A stretch of DNA of 64,000 nt from JANMGV01 sp037440405 (GTDB lineage: Bacteria > Planctomycetota > Planctomycetia > Pirellulales > Pirellulaceae). The notes beneath the pieces were generated by a model. That model saw only the letters and a program-made list of their open reading frames with translations, was not told the origin of the DNA and made no database searches. The DNA lies in contig JBBIUE010000008.1 of the NCBI GenBank assembly GCA_037440405.1, forward strand, positions 23,724 through 87,723. Reading direction: 5' to 3'. This document shows, in pieces, positions 19,552-28,476 of this stretch. How positions within the stretch are numbered: the stretch's first letter is position 1; each line of letters opens with the position of its first letter. Both the position numbers and the translations under genes were made by a program.

Positions 19552-19875
19552 ATGGAAGCTAAGCCTAACAGAAACGATCCATCGTTCCTGATGTTCGTTG
19601 GCAAATTGTTCTCGCAACTCGACGGGTTGTGTCATGTTAGCGAAGTTCGCTGGCTTCCCAGAATTGGCGTCGCGGCCGTAGTGATCGATGACGAAAGCGC
19701 TCGAGGACAATCCTCGACCATCAGTCTCAACTTAGCTAATTCAGGGCAACCTCCGATTTTTGAACTGCGCGTTGGAGAATCGAAGTTCGTCCTACACGAT
19801 CCAGACGAAATTTCGCAAATTATCGAACTGCAATCACGAGACCGCTTTTGGCAATCGGCTCGCAAAGCAGCATAA
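19552..19875 (+). CDS. Small hypothetical protein, last gene of the NTPase cluster
   Basis: A 107-residue protein, 26 bp after the 429-residue gene, probably co-transcribed with it. It looks like a small alpha/beta fold with strands such as IGVAAVVID and IFELRVGESKFVL and an amphipathic end LQSRDRFWQSARKAA. There is no signal peptide and no Cys or His motif. The ATG is at 19552 with a weak upstream GGTG. I do not recognise it; the link to the cluster is by position only. Confidence 0.6.
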   Translation: MEAKPNRNDPSFLMFVGKLFSQLDGLCHVSEVRWLPRIGVAAVVIDDESARGQSSTISLNLANSGQPPIFELRVGESKFVLHDPDEISQIIELQSRDRFWQSARKAA

Positions 19876-20194
19876 CAAGCAAGACTTTCTTCGCAACTTG
19901 AACTTTAAAACCTTAAGATTGAGTTTTCTCGCTCAGTCGAGACCAAAACTATGCGCAGGTATCGTGATCGGCATTTAGTCTCAGTTCAGAAAACGCTGAT
20001 CGGAAGCCTCATCGACGGAGTGTAAAAACTCCAGCCCTCAGCGCCGGTCACGCACCAAGCGGACGTTCCATTGCAAAATGAGCTAGTTTATCGGCGAGAA
20101 AAGGGACGTACTCTTGCTTTTCCTTGGTGGTATTTTTGATAAGCTTAGTCAATCAACAGAGCTATCTTTAACTCTGCCAATCAGGGGCGCGATC
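19876..20194. other. Intergenic region after the NTPase cluster
   Basis: About 320 bp with no gene seen. The first 100 bases look AT-rich compared with neighbouring genes. The frame of the next gene is open back to 20114, but that leader does not look coding. Confidence 0.45.
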
Positions 20195-20767
20195 ATGAGT
20201 TATGAAAACATCTTGCCTGCTATGATGTCTGCTCCGTGGAGTTCTGTTGAGTTTGCCGCTTCGCTGGAGCATGGTGATCAAAAAGTTCCATGCACGATCT
20301 TGCTCGATCAGGAGGGGGCCGTCGTCACAACCAAACAAGGAAAAATCACCCTTCCACGATCGCAGTGGGCCATCGCCTTTTTTCGACCCGAACAACTAAC
20401 CTTAGCCGTCCTTGGATGGGATTACAACTCCTGGATCACGAAATTGAAATTCGAGGCCAAGCATCCCGGACAAACCAAGGACGAATTTCCCAAGCAAGTC
20501 GTGAAATGGATTTTTCATTTAGCTCCGAAGAAGCTTGGGCCAGAGCTTGTTCAAAAGATTCAGTACAACGTCCAACGCTCAGAGATCGAAAACTATTTGC
20601 GGTCTCAGAGCGATCCGGACTCCTTGGTCATCACTCGTTGCCCAACGTGTTCGACAACCATCGACATCACCCCCTATGCCGACTTCGAAACGCTGTATTG
20701 CAACAATTGCAGTCGATTCCTGTCACCCAAGCTGAACGTGGACGATCCGGATTACGGAATCTGTTAG
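20195..20767 (+). CDS. Zinc-ribbon protein of unknown function
   Basis: A cytoplasmic protein of about 190 residues. The C-terminus holds a CPTC ... CNNC zinc ribbon (about 25 residues apart), preceded by a mostly alpha/beta region of about 150 residues with ITLPRSQWAIAFFRP and WIFHLAPKKLG. ATG 20195 (MSYENILP) has AGGGGC a few bases upstream and is preferred to the upstream in-frame TTG at 20114. I recognise no named family. The zinc ribbon suggests nucleic-acid or protein binding. Confidence 0.65.
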   Translation: MSYENILPAMMSAPWSSVEFAASLEHGDQKVPCTILLDQEGAVVTTKQGKITLPRSQWAIAFFRPEQLTLAVLGWDYNSWITKLKFEAKHPGQTKDEFPKQVVKWIFHLAPKKLGPELVQKIQYNVQRSEIENYLRSQSDPDSLVITRCPTCSTTIDITPYADFETLYCNNCSRFLSPKLNVDDPDYGIC

Positions 20768-20854
20768 AGTTGCGAATATTACACGAAGCTTAAATCGAAC
20801 AATGCTGCCAAGGGCGTTGCCGATCACTCGGTATGCTATGGTTGCCATGCCAAG

Positions 20855-21397
20855 ATGGTCTGGAAGAGTTTTTTTGTTACTTTGGGAATTGCCATTGCGA
20901 TTGGACTCCTCAATCTAGCTACGATCGTCTTCGCCAATCGCTTTTTCCCGATTCTGCTGATCTTTGCTGCTGGTTCGTTCTTGTGGAGCATCGCGAAATT
21001 GTTTAGCGTCATCACGGTGACCTTAGCGCGTAAGGCAACCGGCGAGACTCCGCTGGAAAAAGCAACCGCAGCCGTCAAAAAAGGACAAGCCGAGCAGGCC
21101 TTGAAATACATCGAATCCATGCCAGAAGCGACCTCGAATCCGGGTATTCTGTTAAACATGGCGCGCGGGTTGATCAACGCGGGGGATTTCCAGCGAGCGT
21201 TGCAGTTCGCAGATTTGCTTGTGACGCAGTTTCCGAACTTCCAGCAAGGCTTCGTCGCGAAGATGGACGCGATGACGGGGAGTGGTGCATCTCTCGATGA
21301 ACTGGGCGAGGCCCAAAAAACGAAAATGGAGGTTGTCTCCCGCAATATGCTCAAGTCCTATGATCAGATGGAACTGATCATGCAGATGAGTGGCTGA
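20855..21397 (+). CDS. Membrane protein with TPR-like cytosolic tail
   Basis: 180 residues. Two hydrophobic helices (about residues 5-27 and 32-58) are separated by a short loop. A soluble tail of about 110 residues follows, with a TPR-like pattern (AVKKGQAEQALKYIESMP, GLINAGDFQRALQFADLL). The predicted topology is inner-membrane. It ends convergent with the sulfatase gene. Function unknown. Confidence 0.65.
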   Translation: MVWKSFFVTLGIAIAIGLLNLATIVFANRFFPILLIFAAGSFLWSIAKLFSVITVTLARKATGETPLEKATAAVKKGQAEQALKYIESMPEATSNPGILLNMARGLINAGDFQRALQFADLLVTQFPNFQQGFVAKMDAMTGSGASLDELGEAQKTKMEVVSRNMLKSYDQMELIMQMSG

Positions 21398-21409
21398 CAA
21401 AGTCCAGTT

Positions 21410-21439
21410 GTCCGCGGCCTCGTGCTAATGCTCGCGGAC
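21410..21439. repeat. Hairpin between convergent genes
   Basis: GTCCGCG and CGCGGAC form a 7-bp perfect stem around a 16-base loop, midway between the 21397 (+) and 21475 (-) stop codons. No T-run follows in either direction. It may act as a bidirectional end structure or be a REP-like element; a single copy is seen in the window. Confidence 0.35.
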
Positions 21440-21474
21440 GCTTCGGAATCGAGCTTCTCGCTGGGACTTCGAAG

Positions 21475-22836
21475 CTACCGTGTATCGAAGCATCGATGAA
21501 GCTGTTCGAGTAGTTCACTGACTTTTGCGGGATGCTGCTCGGCAAGATCGATTGCCTCGCTGGGATCTGCGGCCAGATCGAATAGCTGAACCGTCTCGGA
21601 GGGTGCTGAACTCGCATGTGGGGTCGGTTCGATTAATTTCCAAGAACCATCGATGATCCATCGATACCGCAAGCTTGCCAACGGATCGTCGATCGAAGAA
21701 GCATCGTGATCATAGACTTCTCCACAAAGGCTTTGACGGCTCGCAACCGCATTCGTGTCGAGTAGATTGACGCCAGGCAAAGCGGGATCGCGAGGCAATC
21801 CAGCTAAATACAACGCTGTAGGAACGACGTCCAAGCTGCTGGCGAGTTGCTCCTTTTCCGTTCGCGGTTGGACGTGATCGGGCCAATGGACCATGATCGG
21901 AGTCCGAATGCCACCTTCGTACGGCGTTCGCTTGCTGCGCGGCGCGTACTGGCTGGCCTGCGTATCATTGATCCAGCCATTGTCACAAACAAAGAAAATG
22001 ACCGTATCTTTCGCAACTCCGTGGCGATCGAGCACTTGGCGAAGCGCTCCCACGGTTTCGTCAAACCATTCGCACATCGCCCAGTACTTGGCGACCGGCA
22101 AAGAAGGCGTTCTTGATAAGTACTGATCCAACAATCGTTGAGGAGGGTCGTGAGGTGTATGGGGCATCATCGGTGCATACCAGACAAAGAATGGCGAGCG
22201 TTGATCCAAGCATTGCTGGATGAAGTCTTCGATGGGTTGCAGGCCTTGGCGACCGATTTTGAGACCCTCGTCGCCGTGGCGGCCTCCCCGAGTCATATCA
22301 CCGTGGGTCATACCAACGTCGAATCCTCCCCGTTGATGATGGCCTTCCCACCATTTTCCCGTTTGTAGGCACTGATAGCCTCGTTGTTTTAACCGTTTCG
22401 GGAGAGTGGCGACGCGATCGATATGCGCAATATACCTGCTCCGTAGTTCCATGTAGTCCGGATCGACCATGAGCCGTGATCCTGCTCGTTCTCGCATGGC
22501 ATCGGTCGGCCTTGGATCATTGCTAACGATTCTATGCTGTCGAGGATATAAGCCAGTAATGATCGAAGCCAACGAAGCTCGGCAAAGCGAGTGCGGCACG
22601 TATCCTCGTTGGAACACGAGCGATTCTCTCGCCAACTGATCGAGGTTGGGGGTCCGAATCTCGGAATGTCCCATGAAGCCGAAATCACCCCATCCCTGGT
22701 CGTCGGAAATGATCAACACGATATTGGGAGGCCATTCCGTCTCGTTGTCGGTTGCTTCTTGAGCGAAGGCAGCACCGCTCAAGTTGATGGCCATGAAAAA
22801 GATTGTGCGCAGGAGTCGAAGTATGGGAGCTGCCAT
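21475..22836 (-). CDS. Secreted type I sulfatase
   Basis: It is an alkaline-phosphatase-superfamily sulfatase (about 453 residues) that hydrolyses sulfate esters, a family hugely expanded in marine planctomycetes. The start is ATG 22836 (MAAPILRLLRTIFF), whose leader is a signal peptide ending near SGAAFAQ. The metal ligands in NIVLIISDDQGWGDFG are intact. The formylglycine site reads LCRASLASIITGLYP, so the modifiable Cys is present although the usual C-x-P-S-R is C-R-A-S-L. The C-terminus carries KLIEPTP and the LFDLAADPSEAIDLA signature. The sialidase-like gene lies 300 bp upstream on the same strand. The substrate is unknown. Confidence 0.9.
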   Translation of the reverse strand: MAAPILRLLRTIFFMAINLSGAAFAQEATDNETEWPPNIVLIISDDQGWGDFGFMGHSEIRTPNLDQLARESLVFQRGYVPHSLCRASLASIITGLYPRQHRIVSNDPRPTDAMRERAGSRLMVDPDYMELRSRYIAHIDRVATLPKRLKQRGYQCLQTGKWWEGHHQRGGFDVGMTHGDMTRGGRHGDEGLKIGRQGLQPIEDFIQQCLDQRSPFFVWYAPMMPHTPHDPPQRLLDQYLSRTPSLPVAKYWAMCEWFDETVGALRQVLDRHGVAKDTVIFFVCDNGWINDTQASQYAPRSKRTPYEGGIRTPIMVHWPDHVQPRTEKEQLASSLDVVPTALYLAGLPRDPALPGVNLLDTNAVASRQSLCGEVYDHDASSIDDPLASLRYRWIIDGSWKLIEPTPHASSAPSETVQLFDLAADPSEAIDLAEQHPAKVSELLEQLHRCFDTR

Positions 22837-23132
22837 CAAGGGAAACCTGAAATCATTGTGGAATGCTGCTTCAAGAACGATCAAGATTGTAATTGGTTTT
22901 CTTCGACAAGGGCTGCGAACCACACTTGGTCACCCACCGTCGATCTTGATTTTCTCACAAGTCGCATGGACCAGTTGCCTCAACTTTGGTTCGAGGGCGA
23001 ACCTCAGGTGAACAAATTCGGGGCAGGTTGCGCTACACTGCCATAGACGGATCTCGGCGGTGCGCAAACACTGCGATTCATCAGTGTTCATGCACCTTCG
23101 GTTGATCGACCAATTTTCGATCGCCGCTCGTA

Positions 23133-24116
23133 CTAATCCCCACTGATTGCGACCCGGGCGAGATAGATACCGGTCTTTCCTTCGTGCGACGAGTAGTAGC
23201 TGACCCATAGCTCGTCCTCGTGAACTACCAGTCCTGCATAGCTGCAGTCTCCCCCAGACGGAAGAGTTAGTGCTTCCGAGAATTGGCAGGTCACTGGATC
23301 AATCCAGCCCAATGAGGTACGCACCTTATGATCGTAGAGACGAACTGCGGCGAGGAATCTGCCGTCGGACATTCGAACCATGTGTGGACCACCGATTGGC
23401 ACTCCAATGGATTTCCAAGTCCAATCGGTAAATGGGGCCCGTGCCGTTCCAAATTGCCCGTCACTTGGTTCGCCGTCCCGACGAAGAAGACAATACGCCG
23501 TATCCTCATCAAACACAATCGACGTTTCATTTGGATAGCCAACCTTCGAGATCGAATCGGCGATCACTTCAAAATTCTTACCGTCACTGCTGCGATACAG
23601 ACGGATGTTCCGGTCGCTGGTACAGCTATAGCCGATGCTGAAAGCCTGTCCTCGATGCCAGGTAATACGCCATAGCCAATAATCTGGGTCGCCGATCGGG
23701 ACCGGTTTGCTCCATTGGAATCCGTCGTCCGAGAACCACGCCAGCGATTGATGGCTTTGATTCTCTCGTTTGTGCAGAGCCTCTGCTCCGCTTAACATCA
23801 ATCGCCCGACTGGAGTTACCACGATTTTCGCATCACGGAGATCGGAGTCCGGTGAAGTGATGAAAGCCGCAGAGGTCCATTCGACTCCGTCGTTCGAAGT
23901 GATCACCCTCAACGCCCCATCGGGTGAAACATGTTCGTGGCCTTCGCGAAACACGCAAAACCATCGACCTTGTTGATGAATGAGATCGGTAAAGGCGTTG
24001 TGAGGGGCTCGATCCCAGATTTTTCGGACCTCAACCAATCGCAGCGATTCTTCGCTCTGGGCCGAGGCCAGCCCAAGACACCCTATGACCAACGTTGCGA
24101 TTATTCTTAGAATCAT
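23133..24116 (-). CDS. Secreted sialidase/BNR-like exo-glycosidase
   Basis: About 327 residues. ATG 24116 has a perfect AAGGAGG five bases upstream, so it is preferred to TTG 24134. The leader MILRIIATLVIGCLGLASA is a signal peptide. The rest is a six-bladed-propeller-type sequence with BNR/Asp-box-like turns (SNDGVEWTSAAF, SDDGFQWSKP, SSDGKNFEV) and an RDAKIVV strand, as in planctomycete exo-alpha-sialidase-like proteins. The conserved sialidase Arg triad was not traced with certainty, so the activity is family-level. The neighbour sulfatase suggests joint use on a sulfated glycan. Confidence 0.78.
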   Translation of the reverse strand: MILRIIATLVIGCLGLASAQSEESLRLVEVRKIWDRAPHNAFTDLIHQQGRWFCVFREGHEHVSPDGALRVITSNDGVEWTSAAFITSPDSDLRDAKIVVTPVGRLMLSGAEALHKRENQSHQSLAWFSDDGFQWSKPVPIGDPDYWLWRITWHRGQAFSIGYSCTSDRNIRLYRSSDGKNFEVIADSISKVGYPNETSIVFDEDTAYCLLRRDGEPSDGQFGTARAPFTDWTWKSIGVPIGGPHMVRMSDGRFLAAVRLYDHKVRTSLGWIDPVTCQFSEALTLPSGGDCSYAGLVVHEDELWVSYYSSHEGKTGIYLARVAISGD

Positions 24117-24386
24117 CCGTTCCTCCTTTTTCAAGAAGTTGCTTCGATGGAAAGCAAACGTTCACGCTGCAACTGCAGGCCGCCGCAGATTTGACGAATG
24201 GAATCATGGTTCATCCGCCAAGCTGCCCGCCGCCAATCTTGCTCAGGCCCGGCGGTTCAACGACGACAGTGGCCCTGCTCGCGAACAGTCACGAAAGTAG
24301 CTTGCTGGCGCAACAATGAGGAAACGATCGTCGTTCTGCGCACTCCTTTTCTTGAAAGGCTTCGAATCTTCGGAAGAAGATCCCGA

Positions 24387-25025
24387 TCACATAGAGGCCT
24401 CTTTTTGCGGCTCGCTGTGTTTCTCACTCGGCTGTTGGAACGTGTACCAGAAGAGCATGATCGTACCACAAACAAGTAGGCTGTCGGCGATATTGAAGTT
24501 TGGCCAAGTCCATGTCTGGTAGCGTAGCAAAATCCAGTCGCGAACGCCATTCTTCCACGAATCGGGCCATCCGGGCTGATATCCCAATCCGAGCCGGTCA
24601 TACAGGTTTCCCAAAATCCCCGCGGCAATGCACCCCATGGCGAAAGTAACCCAACTGCTTTGGGCAGCTCTGTAGACGAACAGCCACACGATGATGCCTA
24701 TTAGCGCAACAACCGAGACCAAGGCAAATAGCCAGCCGAAACCGCTTCCCATGCCGAACAGGGCTCCAGGATTCACTGCGGTCTCGATGCCGACGTAGTT
24801 TCGAATCAACCACCAAGGCTCCCCTTGCTCGAACGGTGAACCTCGCCATTGGAAGACAGCATTCTTCGACCAGATGTCTAGGAGGAAACCCCCAATGGCC
24901 AAGAATGCAAATAGGAAGTATCGCGATCGAACAATCCTTGAGGAGGCAACCGAAGTGACCTTCGGATGGGGGTACGTCGATGATAGAGGATCATTCGGTG
25001 CTGGTTTTGGATGCGCACTTGACAC
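24387..25025 (-). CDS. lspA: Lipoprotein signal peptidase
   Basis: An integral-membrane aspartic protease that removes lipoprotein signal peptides. Four hydrophobic segments are visible. The family motifs are NPGALFG, GILGNLYDR (first catalytic Asp), VRDWI, and NFNIADSLL (second catalytic Asp), in normal order. The start is uncertain. In-frame starts are GTG 25025, ATG 25097 and the longest at 25151, all of which overlap the DksA-type gene (stop 24991); no start codon lies after that stop until inside the first membrane helix (L84, TTG). GTG 25025 gives a 35-bp overlap and is chosen as the shortest that keeps the first helix. Co-transcribed with the upstream zinc-finger gene. Confidence 0.88.
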   Translation of the reverse strand: MSSAHPKPAPNDPLSSTYPHPKVTSVASSRIVRSRYFLFAFLAIGGFLLDIWSKNAVFQWRGSPFEQGEPWWLIRNYVGIETAVNPGALFGMGSGFGWLFALVSVVALIGIIVWLFVYRAAQSSWVTFAMGCIAAGILGNLYDRLGLGYQPGWPDSWKNGVRDWILLRYQTWTWPNFNIADSLLVCGTIMLFWYTFQQPSEKHSEPQKEASM

Positions 25026-25392
25026 AAAATGGTGTATCCGGAAGGACCTCGAGTCTCGCTTTGGGAATGCGACCGCCGCAATCCAGGCACGAACCATACT
25101 GGCCGGACTCGATACGTTCAAGGGCTTCTTGGACTTGTTGCAGTCGTCCACCTTCGCTAGCCATGATCGCCAACGTTAATTCTTGGGAATAGGCGTCCGA
25201 ACCCAAATCGGCCATGTGTGTCGGCGCATGGGATGACCGGCCCTCCGAGTTCCCTGACAGAGCTTCTTCGGCCATCATGTTGACATCGCCGCTCATTCGA
25301 GCCCGCATTTCGAGCAAGACTTTCTTGAATTGGGCCCGCTCTTTCGCATCGAGACCGACTTTGGACTTCTTCGTTGTCTTTCTGGATACCAT
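24991..25392 (-). CDS. DksA/TraR-type C4 zinc-finger regulator
   Basis: 133 residues with the DksA/TraR layout: an N-terminal coiled-coil region (residues 15-50), a helix ending VQEALERIESGQYG, and a C4 zinc finger CLDCGGRIPKARLEVLP...CVKC. DksA-type proteins bind the RNA polymerase secondary channel and modulate initiation with ppGpp. The coiled-coil tip DxxDA is not seen, so it may be the shorter general-stress-like variety. It overlaps lspA, so the two are translationally linked. Confidence 0.85.
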   Translation of the reverse strand: MVSRKTTKKSKVGLDAKERAQFKKVLLEMRARMSGDVNMMAEEALSGNSEGRSSHAPTHMADLGSDAYSQELTLAIMASEGGRLQQVQEALERIESGQYGSCLDCGGRIPKARLEVLPDTPFCVKCASKTSTE

Positions 25393-25628
25393 GTGCGATC
25401 CTAGCTTAAAATCGGAAAAACCGGAATTTTAGAAATGCTTGCGATTTGCGTCAATCGTTCGCGCCCTACAGCGATGGCACGGTGGGCGCAAATCGGAGAG
25501 CAAGATGACGGTTTTGACCTACATTTGTCATGGTAATCCAAAAGGAAATACGATCCATCAGATCGTAGAATGGGCAGGGTCTTCACAGACTCTACATATT
25601 TGCAAGCCTTCGAGTTTGAAAGGACGCT

Positions 25629-27062
25629 ATGAAAACGATGTCGATTTCTTCGACCAGCACCAGCCAAACTTTGGAAGTCACGTTCCAGCAGTGTCTCAAT
25701 CGACATTGCGGCGCCACGTTTGGAGTCGACGAAGTCCTAACGGCCTGTCCCTCGTGCGGAGATCTATTGGACGTCCGTTATGCGTGGGATCGTCTCCCCA
25801 CCCCGCGCCGCCTAAACAGCTTCGAGCGCTATTGGGCGCAGCGAAATCACCCTGTCTATTTCAGCGGCGTGTGGCGGTTTCATGAGTTGCTTCCGTTTTC
25901 GCCGCTCGACAAGATCGTGACGGTTGGCGAAGGTCAGACACTCCTTCAACGTTCGGATTCCGTTGCAAAATACGTCGGCATGAACGCCGGGCAATTGTTT
26001 CTTCAATACGAGGGAATGAATCCGTCCGGCTCCTTCAAGGACAATGGCATGTGCGCGGCTTTCACTCACGCCAATATGATCGGTGCAAAACGTGCCGCGT
26101 GTGCCAGCACCGGAAATACTAGTGCTTCGCTCGCTCTGTACTGTTCGGCGACGCAGCTCATGCGCGGCATCATCTTCATCGGCAGCGGCAAAATTTCCTA
26201 TGGCAAGCTTTCACAGGCCTTGGACTATGGAGCCTTGACCATTCAGATCGCTGGCGACTTCGATGATGCGATGCAGCGTGTTCAACAAATCTCGAAACAG
26301 CTCGGCATCTACCTGGTCAACAGTGTCAATCCGTTCCGCCTCGAAGGCCAAAAGACGATCATGTACCGAGTGCTGGAATCGCTACGATGGGAGGCGCCCG
26401 ACTGGATCGTGGTCCCTGGGGGCAATCTTGGCAATAGTAGCGCGTTTGGGAAAGCCTTTATCGAACTGCACGACTTGGGACTGATCGACCGTATTCCTCG
26501 TCTGGCAGTCATCAATGCGACGGGAGCAAACACGCTTTACGAGCTCTACGAGCAACGCCATCTGCGATGGAATGACGGCGACCCGAATCGCGGAATTTCC
26601 AACCATTATTTCGTCGAGATGGAATCCGATCAACGACGAGCCAACACCATTGCATCCGCCATTGAGATCAATCGACCGGTCAATCTGAAAAAGTGCCTTC
26701 GAGCCCTGGACGCTTGCAATGGTGTCGTTCGCGAAGCGACGGATCAAGAAATCCTCGATGCGAAAGCACAAGTCGGTTTGGGAGGATTTGGCTGTGAACC
26801 TGCCAGTGCCGCTAGCGTCGCAGGAGCGAAAAAGCTCCGCGAGGAAGGCATCATTGCTCCAAGCGATCGCGTGGTGTGCATCCTTACAGGCCACGAGTTG
26901 AAGGACCCGACCGCCACCGTTGCTTACCACACAACGGATCAATCGAAATTCGATGAGGTGCTCGGCAGTCGCGGCGTTCGGCGTGCCTCCTATGCCAATC
27001 GCTCCGTTGCCGTCCCCAACGAAATGGACGCCATCGTCCGTGCCATTCAGTTGTATTCGTAA
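25629..27062 (+). CDS. thrC: Threonine synthase
   Basis: A PLP-dependent enzyme that turns O-phosphohomoserine into threonine. The N-terminus has a zinc-ribbon-like CLNRHCG ... CPSCGD, typical of the class I type in planctomycetes. The PLP lysine is K137 in NPSGSFKDN. The phosphate-binding region VVPGGNLGNS and the C-terminal GVRRASYANRS follow. Length 477. ATG 25629 has AAAGGA upstream. It is divergent from the DksA/lspA operon. Confidence 0.93.
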   Translation: MKTMSISSTSTSQTLEVTFQQCLNRHCGATFGVDEVLTACPSCGDLLDVRYAWDRLPTPRRLNSFERYWAQRNHPVYFSGVWRFHELLPFSPLDKIVTVGEGQTLLQRSDSVAKYVGMNAGQLFLQYEGMNPSGSFKDNGMCAAFTHANMIGAKRAACASTGNTSASLALYCSATQLMRGIIFIGSGKISYGKLSQALDYGALTIQIAGDFDDAMQRVQQISKQLGIYLVNSVNPFRLEGQKTIMYRVLESLRWEAPDWIVVPGGNLGNSSAFGKAFIELHDLGLIDRIPRLAVINATGANTLYELYEQRHLRWNDGDPNRGISNHYFVEMESDQRRANTIASAIEINRPVNLKKCLRALDACNGVVREATDQEILDAKAQVGLGGFGCEPASAASVAGAKKLREEGIIAPSDRVVCILTGHELKDPTATVAYHTTDQSKFDEVLGSRGVRRASYANRSVAVPNEMDAIVRAIQLYS

Positions 27063-27276
27063 ACGGACCGGTTGGCGATTTCCGAATGGAAGGCAGCATC
27101 TGGGCAGTGTCGTTGCCAAGGAAAACTTCTGAATAGAAATACAAAGACGTGGTCACACGAACCGCGCTAGTCGAAGAGTCACAACTTAACATCTCCCCTA
27201 ATCCGTTTTCATTGTTTGATCGAAATCGTTCACAGGTAGCTGTCGATAGCCGCTGGGTGATTCCATCTGGTGTGGT

Positions 27277-27351
27277 TTAACCGTCAGCTGCAGGCGTACG
27301 CGAATGCGTTGTCCGGCGCTGCAGCGACGTACGCCTTCGGCTGACGGTTAA
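27277..27351. repeat. REP-like imperfect palindrome
   Basis: The left arm 27277-27300 (TTAACCGTCAGC...GGCGTACG) and the right arm 27328-27351 are inverted copies matching at 22 of 24 positions around a 27-base loop. It lies between the convergent stops of thrC and the dihydroorotate-dehydrogenase-like gene and may help end both transcripts. Its TTAACCGTCAGC...ggcg composition resembles repeats common in planctomycete spacers. No second copy was found in this window. Confidence 0.6.
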
Positions 27352-27424
27352 ACGAGGGCCTCGTGAAAGTATGCAGTGAATCATTGCCTTCCGCGTTGTT
27401 GTTGGCGGTGCAACGACCTAGCTG

Positions 27425-27474
27425 ATTCATGATCAGCAGTTCATTCATGACCAGCAGCTTATTCATGACCAGCC
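27425..27474. repeat. 18-bp tandem repeat at the 3' end of a gene
   Basis: Three copies start with ATTCATGA (27425-27442, 27443-27460, partial 27461-27474). The last runs over the stop codon of the dihydroorotate-dehydrogenase-like gene, so the repeat seems to have been copied from the gene's end. Too few copies and no spacers for CRISPR. Confidence 0.7.
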
Positions 27475-28476
27475 ATACTTCTGCGTGAACGAGACGAGGG
27501 CCTTCATGTAATTCGCTCGCTCGAACGCTGAGGCATCCGCTCCTCGTTCGCGGCTTACGCTGCCAATTAAGCTTTGAACGGAAGCGTACTGACGTTCGGC
27601 CAACCAATGTTCGATATCCGTCAGCAACTTGGTCAAATACTTTGGGCCGTGTTTGAGTAGCGATGAAGCCAAGAGAACAACATCGGCACCAGCCAACAGC
27701 GCCTTCAACACTCCATCGGCATCGTGAATTCCGCTGGTAGCCGCCAGCGAACATTCGACTTGGTCACTCAGAATCCCTAGCCACCGCAGGACAAGTCGCA
27801 GTTCGCTTGGGTGACTCAACGCCAAGTGAGGTTGAACACGCAACGATTCCAAATCGATCTCCGGTTCAAGGTAGCGATTGAAGAGCACCAATCCCGCAGC
27901 ACCCGCCGCCACTAACTTCGCGGCGAAAGCTGGCAATGCAGAAAAATACGGACCGATTTTGACGGCGACAGGAATGCGTATGGACTGAGAAACTTCGTGA
28001 ACGATGTCAACGTAACGTTGCTCGACATCATGGGAGGTCATTGCTCGATCGGTCGGAACAAAGTAGATGTTTAGTTCCAGCGCGTCGGCGCCAGCCAGTT
28101 CGAACATCCTCGCGAACCGGACCCATTTACCTGGCGAAGTGCCATTCAAGCTGGCGATGACAGGAATCCTCAGCGTCCGTTTGACATCCTCCAAAAATTC
28201 AAGATGGGGCTCCGGACCGGTGTTGTAGGTTTCTAACTCAGGGAAATACGACTGCGATTCTGCGGAGATTTCAGACGCATATTCATGCAATCGAAAGATC
28301 TCGTATTCCTCGTGCTCAATTTGCTCACTGAACACGGATTGCAAAACCACCGCAGCTGCTCCGGCTTCCTCCAACTGACGAAGGGAGCTCATCGACCCGG
28401 TGAGGGGACAGGCGGACACAATCAACGGATTCTTGAGTTGCTTGTGAAGGTAGTTCGTGGTCAGGTCGATGTTCAT
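27463..28476 (-). CDS. Dihydroorotate dehydrogenase-like flavoprotein, NifJ partner
   Basis: 337 residues with a TIM-barrel FMN-binding fold: NPLIVSACPLTGS near the N-terminus, then IASLNGTSPGKW, ADALELNIYF, PVAVKIGP and AAGAAGLVLFNRY. It matches the PyrD-like proteins that commonly sit beside pyruvate:ferredoxin oxidoreductase rather than the pyrimidine enzyme PyrD itself. It shares an ATGA overlap with nifJ, so it is translated coupled to it. An electron-transfer link with NifJ is inferred from this pairing; no reaction is demonstrated. The end bears an 18-bp tandem repeat. Confidence 0.85.
   Translation of the reverse strand: MNIDLTTNYLHKQLKNPLIVSACPLTGSMSSLRQLEEAGAAAVVLQSVFSEQIEHEEYEIFRLHEYASEISAESQSYFPELETYNTGPEPHLEFLEDVKRTLRIPVIASLNGTSPGKWVRFARMFELAGADALELNIYFVPTDRAMTSHDVEQRYVDIVHEVSQSIRIPVAVKIGPYFSALPAFAAKLVAAGAAGLVLFNRYLEPEIDLESLRVQPHLALSHPSELRLVLRWLGILSDQVECSLAATSGIHDADGVLKALLAGADVVLLASSLLKHGPKYLTKLLTDIEHWLAERQYASVQSLIGSVSRERGADASAFERANYMKALVSFTQKYGWS

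Noticed and set aside
27425..27474. CRISPR array
   Set aside because: Three adjacent 18-bp units without spacers.
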